Assembly (NCBI GenBank): GCA_020635655.1
Contig: JACJZI010000005.1
Span: 62,001-126,000, forward strand
Reading direction: 5' to 3'
From: Flavobacteriales bacterium
GTDB lineage: Bacteria; Bacteroidota; Bacteroidia; Flavobacteriales_F; PHOS-HE28
Length of the DNA stretch: 64,000 bases
Under the pieces are notes generated by a model that made no database searches, was not told where the DNA came from, and saw only the letters and a program-made list of their open reading frames with translations. Shown here in pieces: positions 17,068 to 26,697 of this stretch. The position numbers and the translations under genes are program-made. Numbering within the stretch: the stretch's first letter is position 1; the number at the start of each line of letters is the position of its first letter.

Positions 17068-17074
17068 TACTTTG
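17068..17074 (+). promoter_or_regulatory. Shortened -7 element TACTTTG directly before the small secreted gene
   Basis: It has one base less between TA and TTTG than the consensus. Only 5 nt separate it from the ATG at 17080, implying a leaderless or nearly leaderless mRNA. Confidence 0.45.
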
Positions 17075-17079
17075 CGGAC

Positions 17080-17370
17080 ATGTTCGACCGCAAGGCCTGG
17101 CTGATCGTGATCGCCCTGTTCGCCGTTCCTGTTGTCACCCATGCACAGGATGAGGGCGTGAGCCGCAAGCAGCAGGAGAAGATCCTGGCAAAGAAGGAGA
17201 AGCAGAAGAAGAAGGAACAAGCGCGCAAGGAGAAGGAGGACCGCAAGCAGCATCTGGCCATCCAGGACAAGGACACCCGCAGGCGGATCAAGCAGCACAC
17301 CCGGCGTGCGGACCGACATGGACCGGGTCGTCACCGGGACCCCTTTTTGAAGAGGCTCTTCTCCCGTTAG
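17080..17370 (+). CDS. Small secreted Lys/Arg-rich protein, unknown function
   Basis: Protein of 96 residues. An N-terminal signal peptide (AWLIVIALFAVPVVTHAQ, cleavage after about residue 23) is followed by an extremely basic charged helix of about 45 residues (KKEKQKKKEQARKEKEDRK) and a C-terminal stretch rich in Arg/His ending FLKRLFSR. I do not recognise a family. The signal peptide, the lack of low-complexity repeats at DNA level and a plausible promoter argue that it is a real gene. The export of such a basic peptide suggests binding to an anionic surface such as LPS, nucleic acid or peptidoglycan, but that is inference. Confidence 0.65.
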   Translation: MFDRKAWLIVIALFAVPVVTHAQDEGVSRKQQEKILAKKEKQKKKEQARKEKEDRKQHLAIQDKDTRRRIKQHTRRADRHGPGRHRDPFLKRLFSR

Positions 17371-17573
17371 GCGTATGACCGGACCTGTATAGTCCGCATC
17401 ACCGGAGGCGGATCGGGACTGGCATCATGACCCTTGTTAAGGATATCTTGCCCGAAGTTCGCATGCACATGCTCCCCCAAGTGCGTCATGATCGATCGTC
17501 ATCGGACGGTCAGCTCTCTTGGAATCCGCGACTGGCGCGGGTTTCAGAGGGTTTGGCCGGAAGGAAAACTTTC

Positions 17574-17581
17574 TATCTTTA
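17574..17581 (+). promoter_or_regulatory. -7 element TATCTTTA with upstream TTTG for the TonB receptor operon
   Basis: A TTTG at 17552-17555 lies 18 nt upstream, fitting the -33/-7 spacing of Bacteroidota promoters. It leaves a leader of about 40 nt before the ATG at 17627. Confidence 0.6.
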
Positions 17582-17626
17582 CGCCCCCTCGTTGCGCAGT
17601 AACGCAGAACGCAAAACCTTCCGTTG

Positions 17627-20600
17627 ATGGTGAGAAGACTATTCTCCGCTATCGCCCTTGTAGTGTTCGGAACAATGGCCGCCGTGGCCCAGGTGGGCTC
17701 CGGCAGCTTGAAGGGCAAAGTGACCGACAAGAAGACGGGCGAGCCGCTCCCCTTCGTGAACGTGGTGGTCGAGAACAAGGGCACACAGGTGGCCGGCGGG
17801 GCCACCGATTTCGATGGCAACTACTTCATCAAGCCGATCGACCCGGGCACCTACGAGGTCCTGGTGTCATACGTCGGTTATCAGCCGCTGAAGATCGAAG
17901 GGGTGGTGATCAACAACAACAAGATCACCTTCCAGGACCTGCAGTTGAATTCCGGTATCGAACTGACCGAGTTCGAGGTCGTGCAATACACCGTCCCATT
18001 GATCGACAAGGACGGCGGCGCCTCAGGAGGTACGGTCACACGCGAGGACATCGCGAAGATGCCCGGTCGATCCGCCGCATCCATTGCCACAACGGTGGCC
18101 GGTGCGAGCGATGCGGGGACAGGAGGCGGCATCAGCATCCGCGGTGCGCGGACAGAGAACACCTACTATTACATCGATGGGGTGAAGGTGCCCGCCGGTG
18201 CGGGCACCGGTCTGCCAAAGAGCGCCATCGAAGAGGTGCAGGTGATCACCGGCGGCGTGCCGGCGAACTATGGGGATGTGACCGGAGGGGTGATCAACAT
18301 CACCACGCGCGGCCCGAGCCGGGAGTTCTTCGGTGGCCTGGAATACCTCACCAGCGGTTTCAAACTGGGCGATGACGTGACGGATATCGTCGGGCTCGAC
18401 AAGTTCGCCTACAACCAGGTGGAGGGAAGCCTGAGCGGCCCGATCTTCTTCAAGAAGGACAGCGTGGGCAACAAGACGAACTCCGTGCTCGGATTCTTCC
18501 TCTCCGGCTCCTATTTGAACGTGCAGGACGATGACCCGAGCTATCTGGGCGACTACCGGGTGAAGAAGGACGTACGCGACCGATTGCTGTCCGACCCCCT
18601 TCGGTTGATCCCCGTGGGCCAGGACCAGGCCGTCGTATACAACTCGGACTACCTGCGTGCGGACGATATCGAGCACCTGGACACCCGCCAGAACGCGGCG
18701 AAGACCACCTATCTCGCCTCCGGCAAGATCGACATCACCACGACCCCGACGATCAACCTGACGGTCGGTGGTTCGTTCGAGTATGCGGACCGTCAGAAGT
18801 TCAATCGGGCCAATTCCCTTTTGAACGCGGAGAACAACACCCGCCGGCGGGACATCACCTGGAGGGGTTTCGTCAAGTTCACCCAACGGTTCAACAGCCG
18901 GGAAGGCCAGGCGGGCGAGGAGAACAAGTCCAAGATCAAGAACGCCTACTACACGCTACAGGTCGACTATTCCCACTATAACCAGCTGATCGAGGACGAG
19001 GTGCATGGCGACAAGTTCTTCGATTATGGCTACCTCGGCAAGTTCACCACCTACAGGGCGCCGACCTATCAGTTCGTGGACTCCCTTGGTGCGTTCGTCC
19101 ATACCGGTTTCCGCGATACGCTCGTGACCTTTGTGCCAAGCGAGACCAATGCCGATGTCGCAGCCATCACCTCGCAGTACTTCAACCTCTATCCCTACCA
19201 GCCGTTCGATGTGCAGGGCCTCTTCGGTATTCAGACCGAGCCGGGCCCCTATGAGAACCTGAACGAGATCACACGATTGAACGGTCTGCTGAACGGCGAA
19301 CGTCCCCGTCGCCTCTATGACCTGTGGAACAACATCGGGTTCCTGGACGACCCCGACGGTGGTGAATACTACAAGCGGCAGACCGACCAGTTCCGTCTGA
19401 CCGCGTTCGGATCGGCGGACATCGGCCAGCATGCCCTGTCGATCGGTGTGGAATATGAACAGATCACCGACCGGCGATATGAACTCGTACCGATCGGCCT
19501 GTGGGGGCGCGCCAATGAGCTGGCGAACTTCCACCTGCAGGAGTTGAACAATGCCAGCTTGGACAATGCCTCCATTTCGTTCCTCGAATTGGGAGGCCAG
19601 AGCGTCGCGCTCTATACGTATGATCGCCTTGTCGGCACGGACCAGCCTTTCTTCGACCGCCAGCTTCGTACCTCACTGGGCCTGAACCCCGATGGCGCGG
19701 ATATCATCGATGTCTTTTCGCTCGATCCCTCGCAACTGGACATCAGCATGTTCAGCGCCGAGGAATTGATCAACGATGGCAACTCGTACGTCACCTTCAA
19801 TGGGTATGACCACAAGGGCAACAAGGTCGATCGGTCCACCTTCGACGATTTCTTCGATGCGAAGGACGAGTTCGGGAACTACACGCGTATCCAGCCGGCC
19901 TTTCAGCCGATCTACATCGCCGGTTACGTGATGGACAAGTTCGCGTTCGACGACATCATCTTCAACCTGGGTGTGCGCGTGGACCGGTATGATGCGAACC
20001 AGAACGTGCTGAAGGACAAGTTCCTGTGGCGGCCCGCCTATACGGCAGGTTCACCCGAAGCACAGGCGCTGCTCTCCGAAGGCCATCCGGACAACATCGG
20101 TGATGATTACGTGGTCTACGTCGATCGTCTTGTGGACCCTTCACGGATCGTGGGGTACCGGGACGGAGAGACCTGGTACGACGCCAATGGTCAGGAGCTC
20201 GCTGACCCGTCCGTGCTGCGGTCATCCGAGGGGATCGCGCCCTACCTCGTCGGTTACGATGATGATCAGAACGGGGACCTGACCGGCAGCTCGCTCAAGA
20301 AATCCGCGTTCGAGGATTACACGCCCGCTGTGAACGTGATGCCCCGTGTGGCCTTCAGCTTCCCGATCAGTGACGAGGCCCTGTTCTTCGCACACTATGA
20401 TGTGCTCACCCAGCGACCCACGAGCGCTTCACGATTGGACCTGCCCGGTTATGCCTATATCCAGAACACCGGCAACATCCTGACCAACCCCGCCTTGAAG
20501 CCGAGCAAGACGATCGACTACGAGTTGGGCTTTCAACAGGTCCTGAGCAAGTCCTCCTCGCTCAAGCTCTCCGCGTTCTATCGCGAATTGCGGGACATGA

Positions 20601-21403
20601 TCGCGATCCGCAACGTGGCGGAGGCCTGGCCGCTTTCCTATCGCACCTACGACAACATCGACTTCGGAACGGTCAAGGGCCTCACTGCCACCTTTGACCT
20701 GCGTCGCACAGGCAATGTCTGGATGCGGGCGAGCTACACGCTGCAATTCGCCGACGGCACCGGTTCGGACCCCAACACCAGCCTGGCGCTGATCAATGCG
20801 AACCAGCCCAACCTGCGCACCATCAGTTCGCTCGATTTCGACCAGCGCCACCGGATCCAGGTAACGATGGATTTCCGCTATGGCGAGGGCAAGGATTACA
20901 ACGGTCCCATGCTCTTCGGAAAGCCGATCCTGCAACGGACGGGCCTGAACGTGGTGGCGATCCTGGGCAGTGGCACGCCTTACAGCCAATCCAGCACGAT
21001 CTACCAGGAGGCTTCCATCGACAGCCACAACGGCAATCACCGTCTGGACGGAAGCATCAATGGTTCGCGGCTCCCGTGGCAGTTCACCACGGATGCGCAA
21101 CTGGATCGGGACATCACCCTGCATTTCGGCAAGGACCAGGAGGGACAGAAGGCCAAGACCTCCAACCTGAACATCTACCTGCTGGTCACGAACCTGTTCA
21201 ACACGCGCAATGTGACCGACGTGTACAGGGCTACGGGATCGCCTGACAATGACGGCTATCTCGCCTCGGCCCAGTTCCAGAACAACATCCAACTGCAGAC
21301 GGACGAAGCCTCCTACCGCGACCTCTATGCCATCAAGGTCAACAACCCGGGCAATTTCGGACAGCCGCGGACCATCCGCCTCGGACTTCGTCTGGATTTC
21401 TGA
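17627..21403 (+). CDS. TonB-dependent receptor with N-terminal carboxypeptidase-regulatory-like domain
   Basis: Outer-membrane active transporter of 1258 residues. The start is the ATG at 17627 (MVRRLF), directly after an in-frame TTG. The signal peptide ends at AVAQ (about residue 22). A CarboxypepD_reg-like beta-sandwich (about 27-110, SLKGKVTDKKTGEPLPFVNV) is followed by the plug (about 140-230, with RGARTENTYYYIDGVKVP and GVPANYGDVTGGVINITTRG) and a long beta-barrel that ends LGLRLDF with a terminal Phe for BAM recognition. The length exceeds that of typical siderophore receptors and suits SusC/RagA-like receptors of large substrates. No SusD partner is present; instead a giant secreted protein and a PorV-like gene follow, probably in one operon. 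The substrate is unknown. Confidence 0.93.
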   Translation: MVRRLFSAIALVVFGTMAAVAQVGSGSLKGKVTDKKTGEPLPFVNVVVENKGTQVAGGATDFDGNYFIKPIDPGTYEVLVSYVGYQPLKIEGVVINNNKITFQDLQLNSGIELTEFEVVQYTVPLIDKDGGASGGTVTREDIAKMPGRSAASIATTVAGASDAGTGGGISIRGARTENTYYYIDGVKVPAGAGTGLPKSAIEEVQVITGGVPANYGDVTGGVINITTRGPSREFFGGLEYLTSGFKLGDDVTDIVGLDKFAYNQVEGSLSGPIFFKKDSVGNKTNSVLGFFLSGSYLNVQDDDPSYLGDYRVKKDVRDRLLSDPLRLIPVGQDQAVVYNSDYLRADDIEHLDTRQNAAKTTYLASGKIDITTTPTINLTVGGSFEYADRQKFNRANSLLNAENNTRRRDITWRGFVKFTQRFNSREGQAGEENKSKIKNAYYTLQVDYSHYNQLIEDEVHGDKFFDYGYLGKFTTYRAPTYQFVDSLGAFVHTGFRDTLVTFVPSETNADVAAITSQYFNLYPYQPFDVQGLFGIQTEPGPYENLNEITRLNGLLNGERPRRLYDLWNNIGFLDDPDGGEYYKRQTDQFRLTAFGSADIGQHALSIGVEYEQITDRRYELVPIGLWGRANELANFHLQELNNASLDNASISFLELGGQSVALYTYDRLVGTDQPFFDRQLRTSLGLNPDGADIIDVFSLDPSQLDISMFSAEELINDGNSYVTFNGYDHKGNKVDRSTFDDFFDAKDEFGNYTRIQPAFQPIYIAGYVMDKFAFDDIIFNLGVRVDRYDANQNVLKDKFLWRPAYTAGSPEAQALLSEGHPDNIGDDYVVYVDRLVDPSRIVGYRDGETWYDANGQELADPSVLRSSEGIAPYLVGYDDDQNGDLTGSSLKKSAFEDYTPAVNVMPRVAFSFPISDEALFFAHYDVLTQRPTSASRLDLPGYAYIQNTGNILTNPALKPSKTIDYELGFQQVLSKSSSLKLSAFYRELRDMIAIRNVAEAWPLSYRTYDNIDFGTVKGLTATFDLRRTGNVWMRASYTLQFADGTGSDPNTSLALINANQPNLRTISSLDFDQRHRIQVTMDFRYGEGKDYNGPMLFGKPILQRTGLNVVAILGSGTPYSQSSTIYQEASIDSHNGNHRLDGSINGSRLPWQFTTDAQLDRDITLHFGKDQEGQKAKTSNLNIYLLVTNLFNTRNVTDVYRATGSPDNDGYLASAQFQNNIQLQTDEASYRDLYAIKVNNPGNFGQPRTIRLGLRLDF

Positions 21404-21424
21404 ACCAAAGACAACACGCTTGAC

Positions 21425-24400
21425 ATGAAAGGTCCCGACCGCATGCAGCTTACCAGAACATTCGCACTTATCGTCCTTGTGGCCTTTGGCCAGACCATGA
21501 TCATGGCTCGGGAGTCCGTGGAACCGCGCAAAGGTCATGGCTCGAACGGCACCAATGGTCAACCCAAGGCCGCAGGATGCTCTCCGGCCACCGCCTTCAA
21601 TGAACTGGACCTGAACAACGTCCGGGCCCGGATCGAGACGGGGGGTAACCTGTGGCAGGATCGCGGCAGCCCGGGAGGACCGGCCTATGAGGTGCCCAAG
21701 ACCAGTGACAGGACAGGCGCGAACGCGCTTTTCGCCGGTGCACTTTGGATGGGGGGATATTCCCCGGACAACCAGCTCAAGTTGGCGGCCGTGCGCTTCC
21801 GTCAGGAGGGCAATGATTTCTGGCCGGGTCCGCTGACCAATACCGGTGATGCCTCGATCCTGCCCACACAATGCGAGTACTACGATCGCACGTGGAAGAC
21901 CAAGCGGGAGGATGCCGAGGTCCATCAGGGCTACTATCAATGCGCACTGGACCCCGATTGCGACGTGAACGAGGACTTCCCCAATTTCACGACCCCCATC
22001 GAATTCTACGAGTGGCCCGCACATGGGGATATCAATCTGGACCAGGACTACTACCTGGCGCCATTCGTGGATTTCGACGGCAGCGGGGATTATGATCCGG
22101 ACCAAGGGGATTACCCGGGGTTCGACCTGGACGGGGTCGTGGATTGCAAGAACCGATTCCGGGAGGATCCCATTCCCTTGTTCGGTGACCAGAACATCTG
22201 GTGGGTATTCAATGACAAGGGCAATGCCCATACCGAGTCCGGAGGGCTGCCCATCGGCATGGAGGTGCGCGCGCAGGCCTTCGCCTTCAGCACGAACGAC
22301 GAGGTCAACAACATGACCTTCTACAACTATGTCCTGATCAACCAAGGGACGCAGACCCTGTTGAACACGTACTTCGGTCAATGGGTGGACTGCGACCTGG
22401 GTTGTGCGGATGACGATTACGTGGGTTGCGACGTGCAACGCGGTCTGGGGTATGCCTACAACGGCGACAACAACGACGAGGACTGCAATGGGCACCCGGG
22501 ATACGGGGTCCAGCCGCCGGCCGTGGGCGTGGACTTCTTCGAGGGTCCGTTCCAGGACTACGACGGCATCGACAATCCGTTGACCTCGGATTTCAATGTG
22601 GCGATCGCTCAGCATGGGATCCCCTACCCGGGTATCGGCATCGGCTACGGCGATACCGTGCCCGACAACGAGCGTTTCGGCATGCGGGCCTTCCTCTATC
22701 ACAACAATGATGGTTCGGTCACAGGGGACCCTTCGAACGCCATCCACTACTACAACTATCTGAAGGCCATTTGGAAGGACAACTCCCCCTGTCTATACGG
22801 CGGAACAGGGCACATCAGCGATCCGGAGGCCGACCCGAACACGCCTGCGTTCTACATGTTCCCAGGGGACTCCGATCCCTTGGGTTGGGGCACGGGTGGT
22901 GCCGTGCAGGGCGATATCTGGTCCGAGGAGACCGCGGGCAACCCGCCGGCGGACCGCCGCTTCATCCAGAGCGCGGGTCCGTTCACTCTGGAGCCCGGCG
23001 CCTACAACAACATCACCGTGGGGGTGGTCTGGGCCAGGGCCACCGGTGGTGGTCCGTTCGAAAGCGTCAACCTGGTGCGGCGTGCGGATGACAAGGCCCA
23101 GTCCCTGTTCGACAACTGCTTCAAGATCCTGGACGGTCCGGATGCGCCGGACCTTCGCATCGTGGAGCTCGACCGGGAGCTGATCCTGCAGATCTCCAAT
23201 CCACAGAACAGCAATAATTTCAATGAGGAATATGAGGAGAAGGACCCCCGCATCCCCAATGATGCGCCGGACCCGCTCTATCGCTTCCAGGGATACCAGG
23301 TCTACCAGATCAAGGATGCGACCGTGAACGTCTCGGACCTCCGCGACATCGATCTGGCCCGCTTGGTCTACCAGTGCGACATCCAGGACAGTGTCGGTCA
23401 ATTGGTGAACTACATCCAGGATGACGCGATCAATCTGCCGGTGCCGACCGAGATGGTGGATGGCGCGGACAAGGGGATCGGACATACCGTCCGCATCACC
23501 GAGGATAAGTTCGCACAAGGCGACCCACGTTTGGTGAACTTCAAGACCTACTACTACATCGCGATCGCATACGGGTACAATAACTGGGAGGACTACAACC
23601 CCGGTACGTTGACAGGTCAGCCATACCCCTATGTGGCCGGTCGGAAGGCGGCATCGGGTGCGATCCGCTCCTACAGTGGGATCCCCCACAAACCTTCACC
23701 CCAGGATGGGGGCACTGTGCTCAACGCCCAATACGGGGATGAGTTCGCCATCACCCGTTGGGAAGGCCAGGGCAATGGAGGCAACGAACTCCAGTTGGAC
23801 AAGGCGACGATGGAGGCGATCGTGAGCGGTTCACCTTGGCGGCAGGACAAGTTGACCTACGAGCCCGGCCAAGGTCCGGTGAAAGTGAAGGTGATCGATC
23901 CGCTCAGCGTGAAAGCAGGCAATTTCGAACTGTGGTTCCACGATACCGCTACTTTCGGCAACCTGGACGACGCTTACTGGGAGTTGGAAAGCCTGGACCT
24001 GGACCTGAACGGGGATGGTGTTCTACCGGACGTCATTCCGAGCGATCGCTCCATCACGGTACCCAACGAGCAGATCATACCCGACCTGGGGATCTCCATT
24101 GAGGTCGCACAGGCGTTCTACTCGAACGACGGGAAGTTCACGGACCTCGTCGGTTCGGGCGTCACCTATGCGGATCCGAGCAAGGCCTGGCTGGGCGGCA
24201 TACCCGACGCGGACGGCGAGAACCCGCTGAATTGGATCCGAGCGGGCACCAGCAACGAGGATGCGAACTCCTACAACGACTATGTGGGCGTGGATGATGA
24301 TGAGACCTATGAAAAGGTGATACCGGTGACGATCGGTGCATTGAGCGGTGGAACATGGTCGCCGTGGCAATTGGTCGGGGATACGGCATTCCAACCGGCC

Positions 24401-25543
24401 GCTGACGATATCGGCAGCACATATGGTTCCGTGAGCCTCAACCGGATCAGTGATATGAGCAGTTGTGTGGTGGTCTTCACCTCCGACAAGAGCAAATGGA
24501 CGCGATGTGCGGTGCTCGAGGAGAACGAGGATCCCACCCTGGCGCAGGGCGGGGCCGGAAAGCTCCATCTGCGTGCATCGCCCAGCGTGGACAAGAACGG
24601 TCGCCGATCGGGCACCCCGGGGTGCAACGAGGACGAGGCCACCTTCTTTGGGCAGCAACCGACCGGAATGGGATGGTTCCCCGGATACGCCATCGCCCAG
24701 GAGACCGGTGAGCGTTTGAACATGGCCTTCGGCGAGGACTCCTTCTGGGGGGGCTCGATCGGTCGGGACATGATCTGGAACCCGAGCGATACCCTCATCT
24801 CCGGCCTGGGAGAACCGGTGTTCGGCGGATGCCACTACATCTATGTCTTCGGGAACCGGCAATTGAGCGAAGGCAGTGACACGCGGATGCCGCAGTATGA
24901 CGAAGGCCGGTACCTGTACGAGAAGCTCTCCTCCGGCTCGAACGCCGACCGCAGCCGCGTGTTCCGGGCAGCCAGTTGGGTGGGCGCTCCCCTGCGTTTG
25001 CCTGGGGCGGACTACCTGAGCGTCCAGGATGGTCTGATCCCCACCGAGACCAAGGTGCGACTGGACGTGAGCAAGCCCTACAAGTCCTATGTGGAGCCCT
25101 ATAGCGGATATACTCCGGCCATTCCCACCCCGCCCTACACCTTCCGGAACAACGGGTGGCCCCTGTATGCGTTCAATACCGGTGAACGGGCCGTGCTGAT
25201 CAACGACCAGACCACGGCCGAGACCGCCTGCGACATGATCAACGTGGTGCCCAACCCCTATTATGGGTTCAGCAGCTACGAAACGAGCCGCCTGGACAAT
25301 CGGGTCAAGTTCATCAACCTGCCGCAGACATGCACCATCTCGATCTACAACGTGAGCGGCACCCTGGTCCGCCGGTTCAAGAAGGACAACGGACTGACCT
25401 ATCTGGACTGGGACCTGCGCAATCAGGCCAACGTACCGATCGCCGGTGGAGTTTACATCTGCCACATCGAGGTGCCGGATGTGTGTGAGCGCGTGGTGAA
25501 ATGGTTCGGGGCCTTGCGGCCGGTGGACCTGCAGAATTTCTGA
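21425..25543 (+). CDS. Giant secreted T9SS-type protein of unknown function
   Basis: Protein of 1372 residues starting 21 nt after the receptor stop. The signal peptide is near residues 7-28 (QLTRTFALIVLVAFGQTMIMA); an ATG at 21443 is an alternative start. The N-terminal half (FNELDLNNVRARI, YEVPKTSDRTGANALFAGALWMGG, EGNDFWPGPL) resembles a segment I recall from other large Bacteroidota T9SS cargos. Asp-rich stretches such as DFDGSGDYDPDQGDYPG could bind calcium. The C-terminus has a Por-type fold signature (NVVPNPYYGFSSYE, ISIYNVSGTLVRRF, AGGVYICHIE) followed by an extension ending KWFGALRPVDLQNF. It is probably exported by T9SS and surface-exposed next to the receptor. No enzyme motif is recognised. 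Confidence 0.82.
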   Translation: MKGPDRMQLTRTFALIVLVAFGQTMIMARESVEPRKGHGSNGTNGQPKAAGCSPATAFNELDLNNVRARIETGGNLWQDRGSPGGPAYEVPKTSDRTGANALFAGALWMGGYSPDNQLKLAAVRFRQEGNDFWPGPLTNTGDASILPTQCEYYDRTWKTKREDAEVHQGYYQCALDPDCDVNEDFPNFTTPIEFYEWPAHGDINLDQDYYLAPFVDFDGSGDYDPDQGDYPGFDLDGVVDCKNRFREDPIPLFGDQNIWWVFNDKGNAHTESGGLPIGMEVRAQAFAFSTNDEVNNMTFYNYVLINQGTQTLLNTYFGQWVDCDLGCADDDYVGCDVQRGLGYAYNGDNNDEDCNGHPGYGVQPPAVGVDFFEGPFQDYDGIDNPLTSDFNVAIAQHGIPYPGIGIGYGDTVPDNERFGMRAFLYHNNDGSVTGDPSNAIHYYNYLKAIWKDNSPCLYGGTGHISDPEADPNTPAFYMFPGDSDPLGWGTGGAVQGDIWSEETAGNPPADRRFIQSAGPFTLEPGAYNNITVGVVWARATGGGPFESVNLVRRADDKAQSLFDNCFKILDGPDAPDLRIVELDRELILQISNPQNSNNFNEEYEEKDPRIPNDAPDPLYRFQGYQVYQIKDATVNVSDLRDIDLARLVYQCDIQDSVGQLVNYIQDDAINLPVPTEMVDGADKGIGHTVRITEDKFAQGDPRLVNFKTYYYIAIAYGYNNWEDYNPGTLTGQPYPYVAGRKAASGAIRSYSGIPHKPSPQDGGTVLNAQYGDEFAITRWEGQGNGGNELQLDKATMEAIVSGSPWRQDKLTYEPGQGPVKVKVIDPLSVKAGNFELWFHDTATFGNLDDAYWELESLDLDLNGDGVLPDVIPSDRSITVPNEQIIPDLGISIEVAQAFYSNDGKFTDLVGSGVTYADPSKAWLGGIPDADGENPLNWIRAGTSNEDANSYNDYVGVDDDETYEKVIPVTIGALSGGTWSPWQLVGDTAFQPAADDIGSTYGSVSLNRISDMSSCVVVFTSDKSKWTRCAVLEENEDPTLAQGGAGKLHLRASPSVDKNGRRSGTPGCNEDEATFFGQQPTGMGWFPGYAIAQETGERLNMAFGEDSFWGGSIGRDMIWNPSDTLISGLGEPVFGGCHYIYVFGNRQLSEGSDTRMPQYDEGRYLYEKLSSGSNADRSRVFRAASWVGAPLRLPGADYLSVQDGLIPTETKVRLDVSKPYKSYVEPYSGYTPAIPTPPYTFRNNGWPLYAFNTGERAVLINDQTTAETACDMINVVPNPYYGFSSYETSRLDNRVKFINLPQTCTISIYNVSGTLVRRFKKDNGLTYLDWDLRNQANVPIAGGVYICHIEVPDVCERVVKWFGALRPVDLQNF

Positions 25544-25572
25544 TCAACGAACCGAACGAAGACGCGAACGTC

Positions 25573-26628
25573 ATGAAGACGATGCACGGAAAGATCGCGA
25601 TGAGCGGAGCGTTGGCCGCGATGCTGCTGACGGCACCGGTCCATGCGGGCAACCCCGACCGGGCCGGTTCCGCTGGAGCGACACAATTGCTCATCAATCC
25701 CTGGGCGCGGAGCAATGGCTGGGGGCTGGCGAACACGGCGACCTTGAGCGGCGTCGAAGGGATGTTCGGCAACATCGCAGGTCTGGCGCACACGCAGAAG
25801 ACCGAGATCCTGTTCACCACGACACGCTGGCTCGAGGGCTCGGGCGTGAAGATCAATGCCATCGGTCTCGGGCAGAAGCTGGGATCCGCCGGTGTGATCG
25901 GTCTGAGCGTGATGACCATGTCCTTCGGGGATCTGACCATCAGCACGACGGACCAACCCGAAGGTGGACTGGGTACCTACAGTCCGCAAATGATGAACAT
26001 CGGTCTGGCCTACTCCAAGGCCTTCTCGAACAGCATATACGGTGGTTTGTTGGTGCGTCTTGTCTCCGAGTCCATATCCAATGTGCGCAGCCAGGGCATC
26101 TGTTTCGATGCCGGCATCCACTACCGTACGGGCCAGCGTGATCAGGTGCACTTCGGGATCGCCCTGAAGAACGTGGGACCGCCCATGCGGTTCAGTGGCG
26201 ACGGCCTGTCCGTGCAGGGCCTATTGGTGAGCGGCAGTGATCAGCTCACCTTGTCCCAGCGTTCCGAGAAGTACGAGTTGCCCTCGATGCTGAACATCGG
26301 AGGTGCCTATGACTTCCAACTGGGTGAAAAGCATCGCCTGACACCGGCGCTGACCTTCATCTCGAACTCGTTCACACGCGACCAGTTCGTGTTCGGCATC
26401 GAGTATGCGTTCCGCAAGATCTTCCACCTCCGCGGTTCCTATCTCTGGGAGGACGGGATCACCAGCGACGTGGACAGGGCGACCGTTTTCACCGGCCCTG
26501 CGGGGGGGCTGAGCGTGGACCTGCCGTTCGGCAAGGAAAAACGATCGACCATCGCCGTGGATTATGCATACCGTGCCACCAACCCGTTCAGCGGCGTGCA
26601 CAACATCGGCGTGCGCATCAGCTTGTAG
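25573..26628 (+). CDS. PorV/PorQ family outer-membrane protein
   Basis: Protein of 351 residues. The start MKTMHGKIAMSGALAAMLLTAPVHA gives a signal peptide; the frame opens earlier, inside the upstream gene, at 25501. The mature part is an alternating beta pattern consistent with an outer-membrane barrel (GSAGATQLLINPWARSNGWGLANTA near the N-terminus, FGIEYAFRKIFHLRGSYLW and GVHNIGVRISL at the end). PorV-type proteins shuttle or anchor T9SS cargo, and FadL-like relatives transport lipids. Position right after the giant secreted protein suggests a dedicated role with that cargo. A strong terminator follows 20 nt later. Assignment to PorV rather than PorQ is not possible by eye. Confidence 0.78.
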   Translation: MKTMHGKIAMSGALAAMLLTAPVHAGNPDRAGSAGATQLLINPWARSNGWGLANTATLSGVEGMFGNIAGLAHTQKTEILFTTTRWLEGSGVKINAIGLGQKLGSAGVIGLSVMTMSFGDLTISTTDQPEGGLGTYSPQMMNIGLAYSKAFSNSIYGGLLVRLVSESISNVRSQGICFDAGIHYRTGQRDQVHFGIALKNVGPPMRFSGDGLSVQGLLVSGSDQLTLSQRSEKYELPSMLNIGGAYDFQLGEKHRLTPALTFISNSFTRDQFVFGIEYAFRKIFHLRGSYLWEDGITSDVDRATVFTGPAGGLSVDLPFGKEKRSTIAVDYAYRATNPFSGVHNIGVRISL

Positions 26629-26648
26629 GTGATCATGTACTTTTGATG

Positions 26649-26674
26649 CAGGAGGACCTCTCGAGGTCCTCCTG
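26649..26674. terminator. Strong intrinsic terminator closing the TonB receptor/T9SS/PorV operon
   Basis: An 11-bp perfect stem CAGGAGGACCT/AGGTCCTCCTG with CTCG tetraloop, followed by TTTTCT. Located 20 nt after the PorV-like stop. Confidence 0.92.
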
Positions 26675-26697
26675 TTTTCTTACCCGCTGCCACGACC

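Noticed and set aside
17427..17627. 66-codon frame upstream of the TonB receptor
   Set aside because: No signal peptide or hydrophobic pattern, it runs over the promoter region, and it is out of frame with the receptor.
18023..18886. Minus-strand 287-codon frame inside the TonB receptor
   Set aside because: Opposite strand of a well-supported gene; the translation has no domain features.
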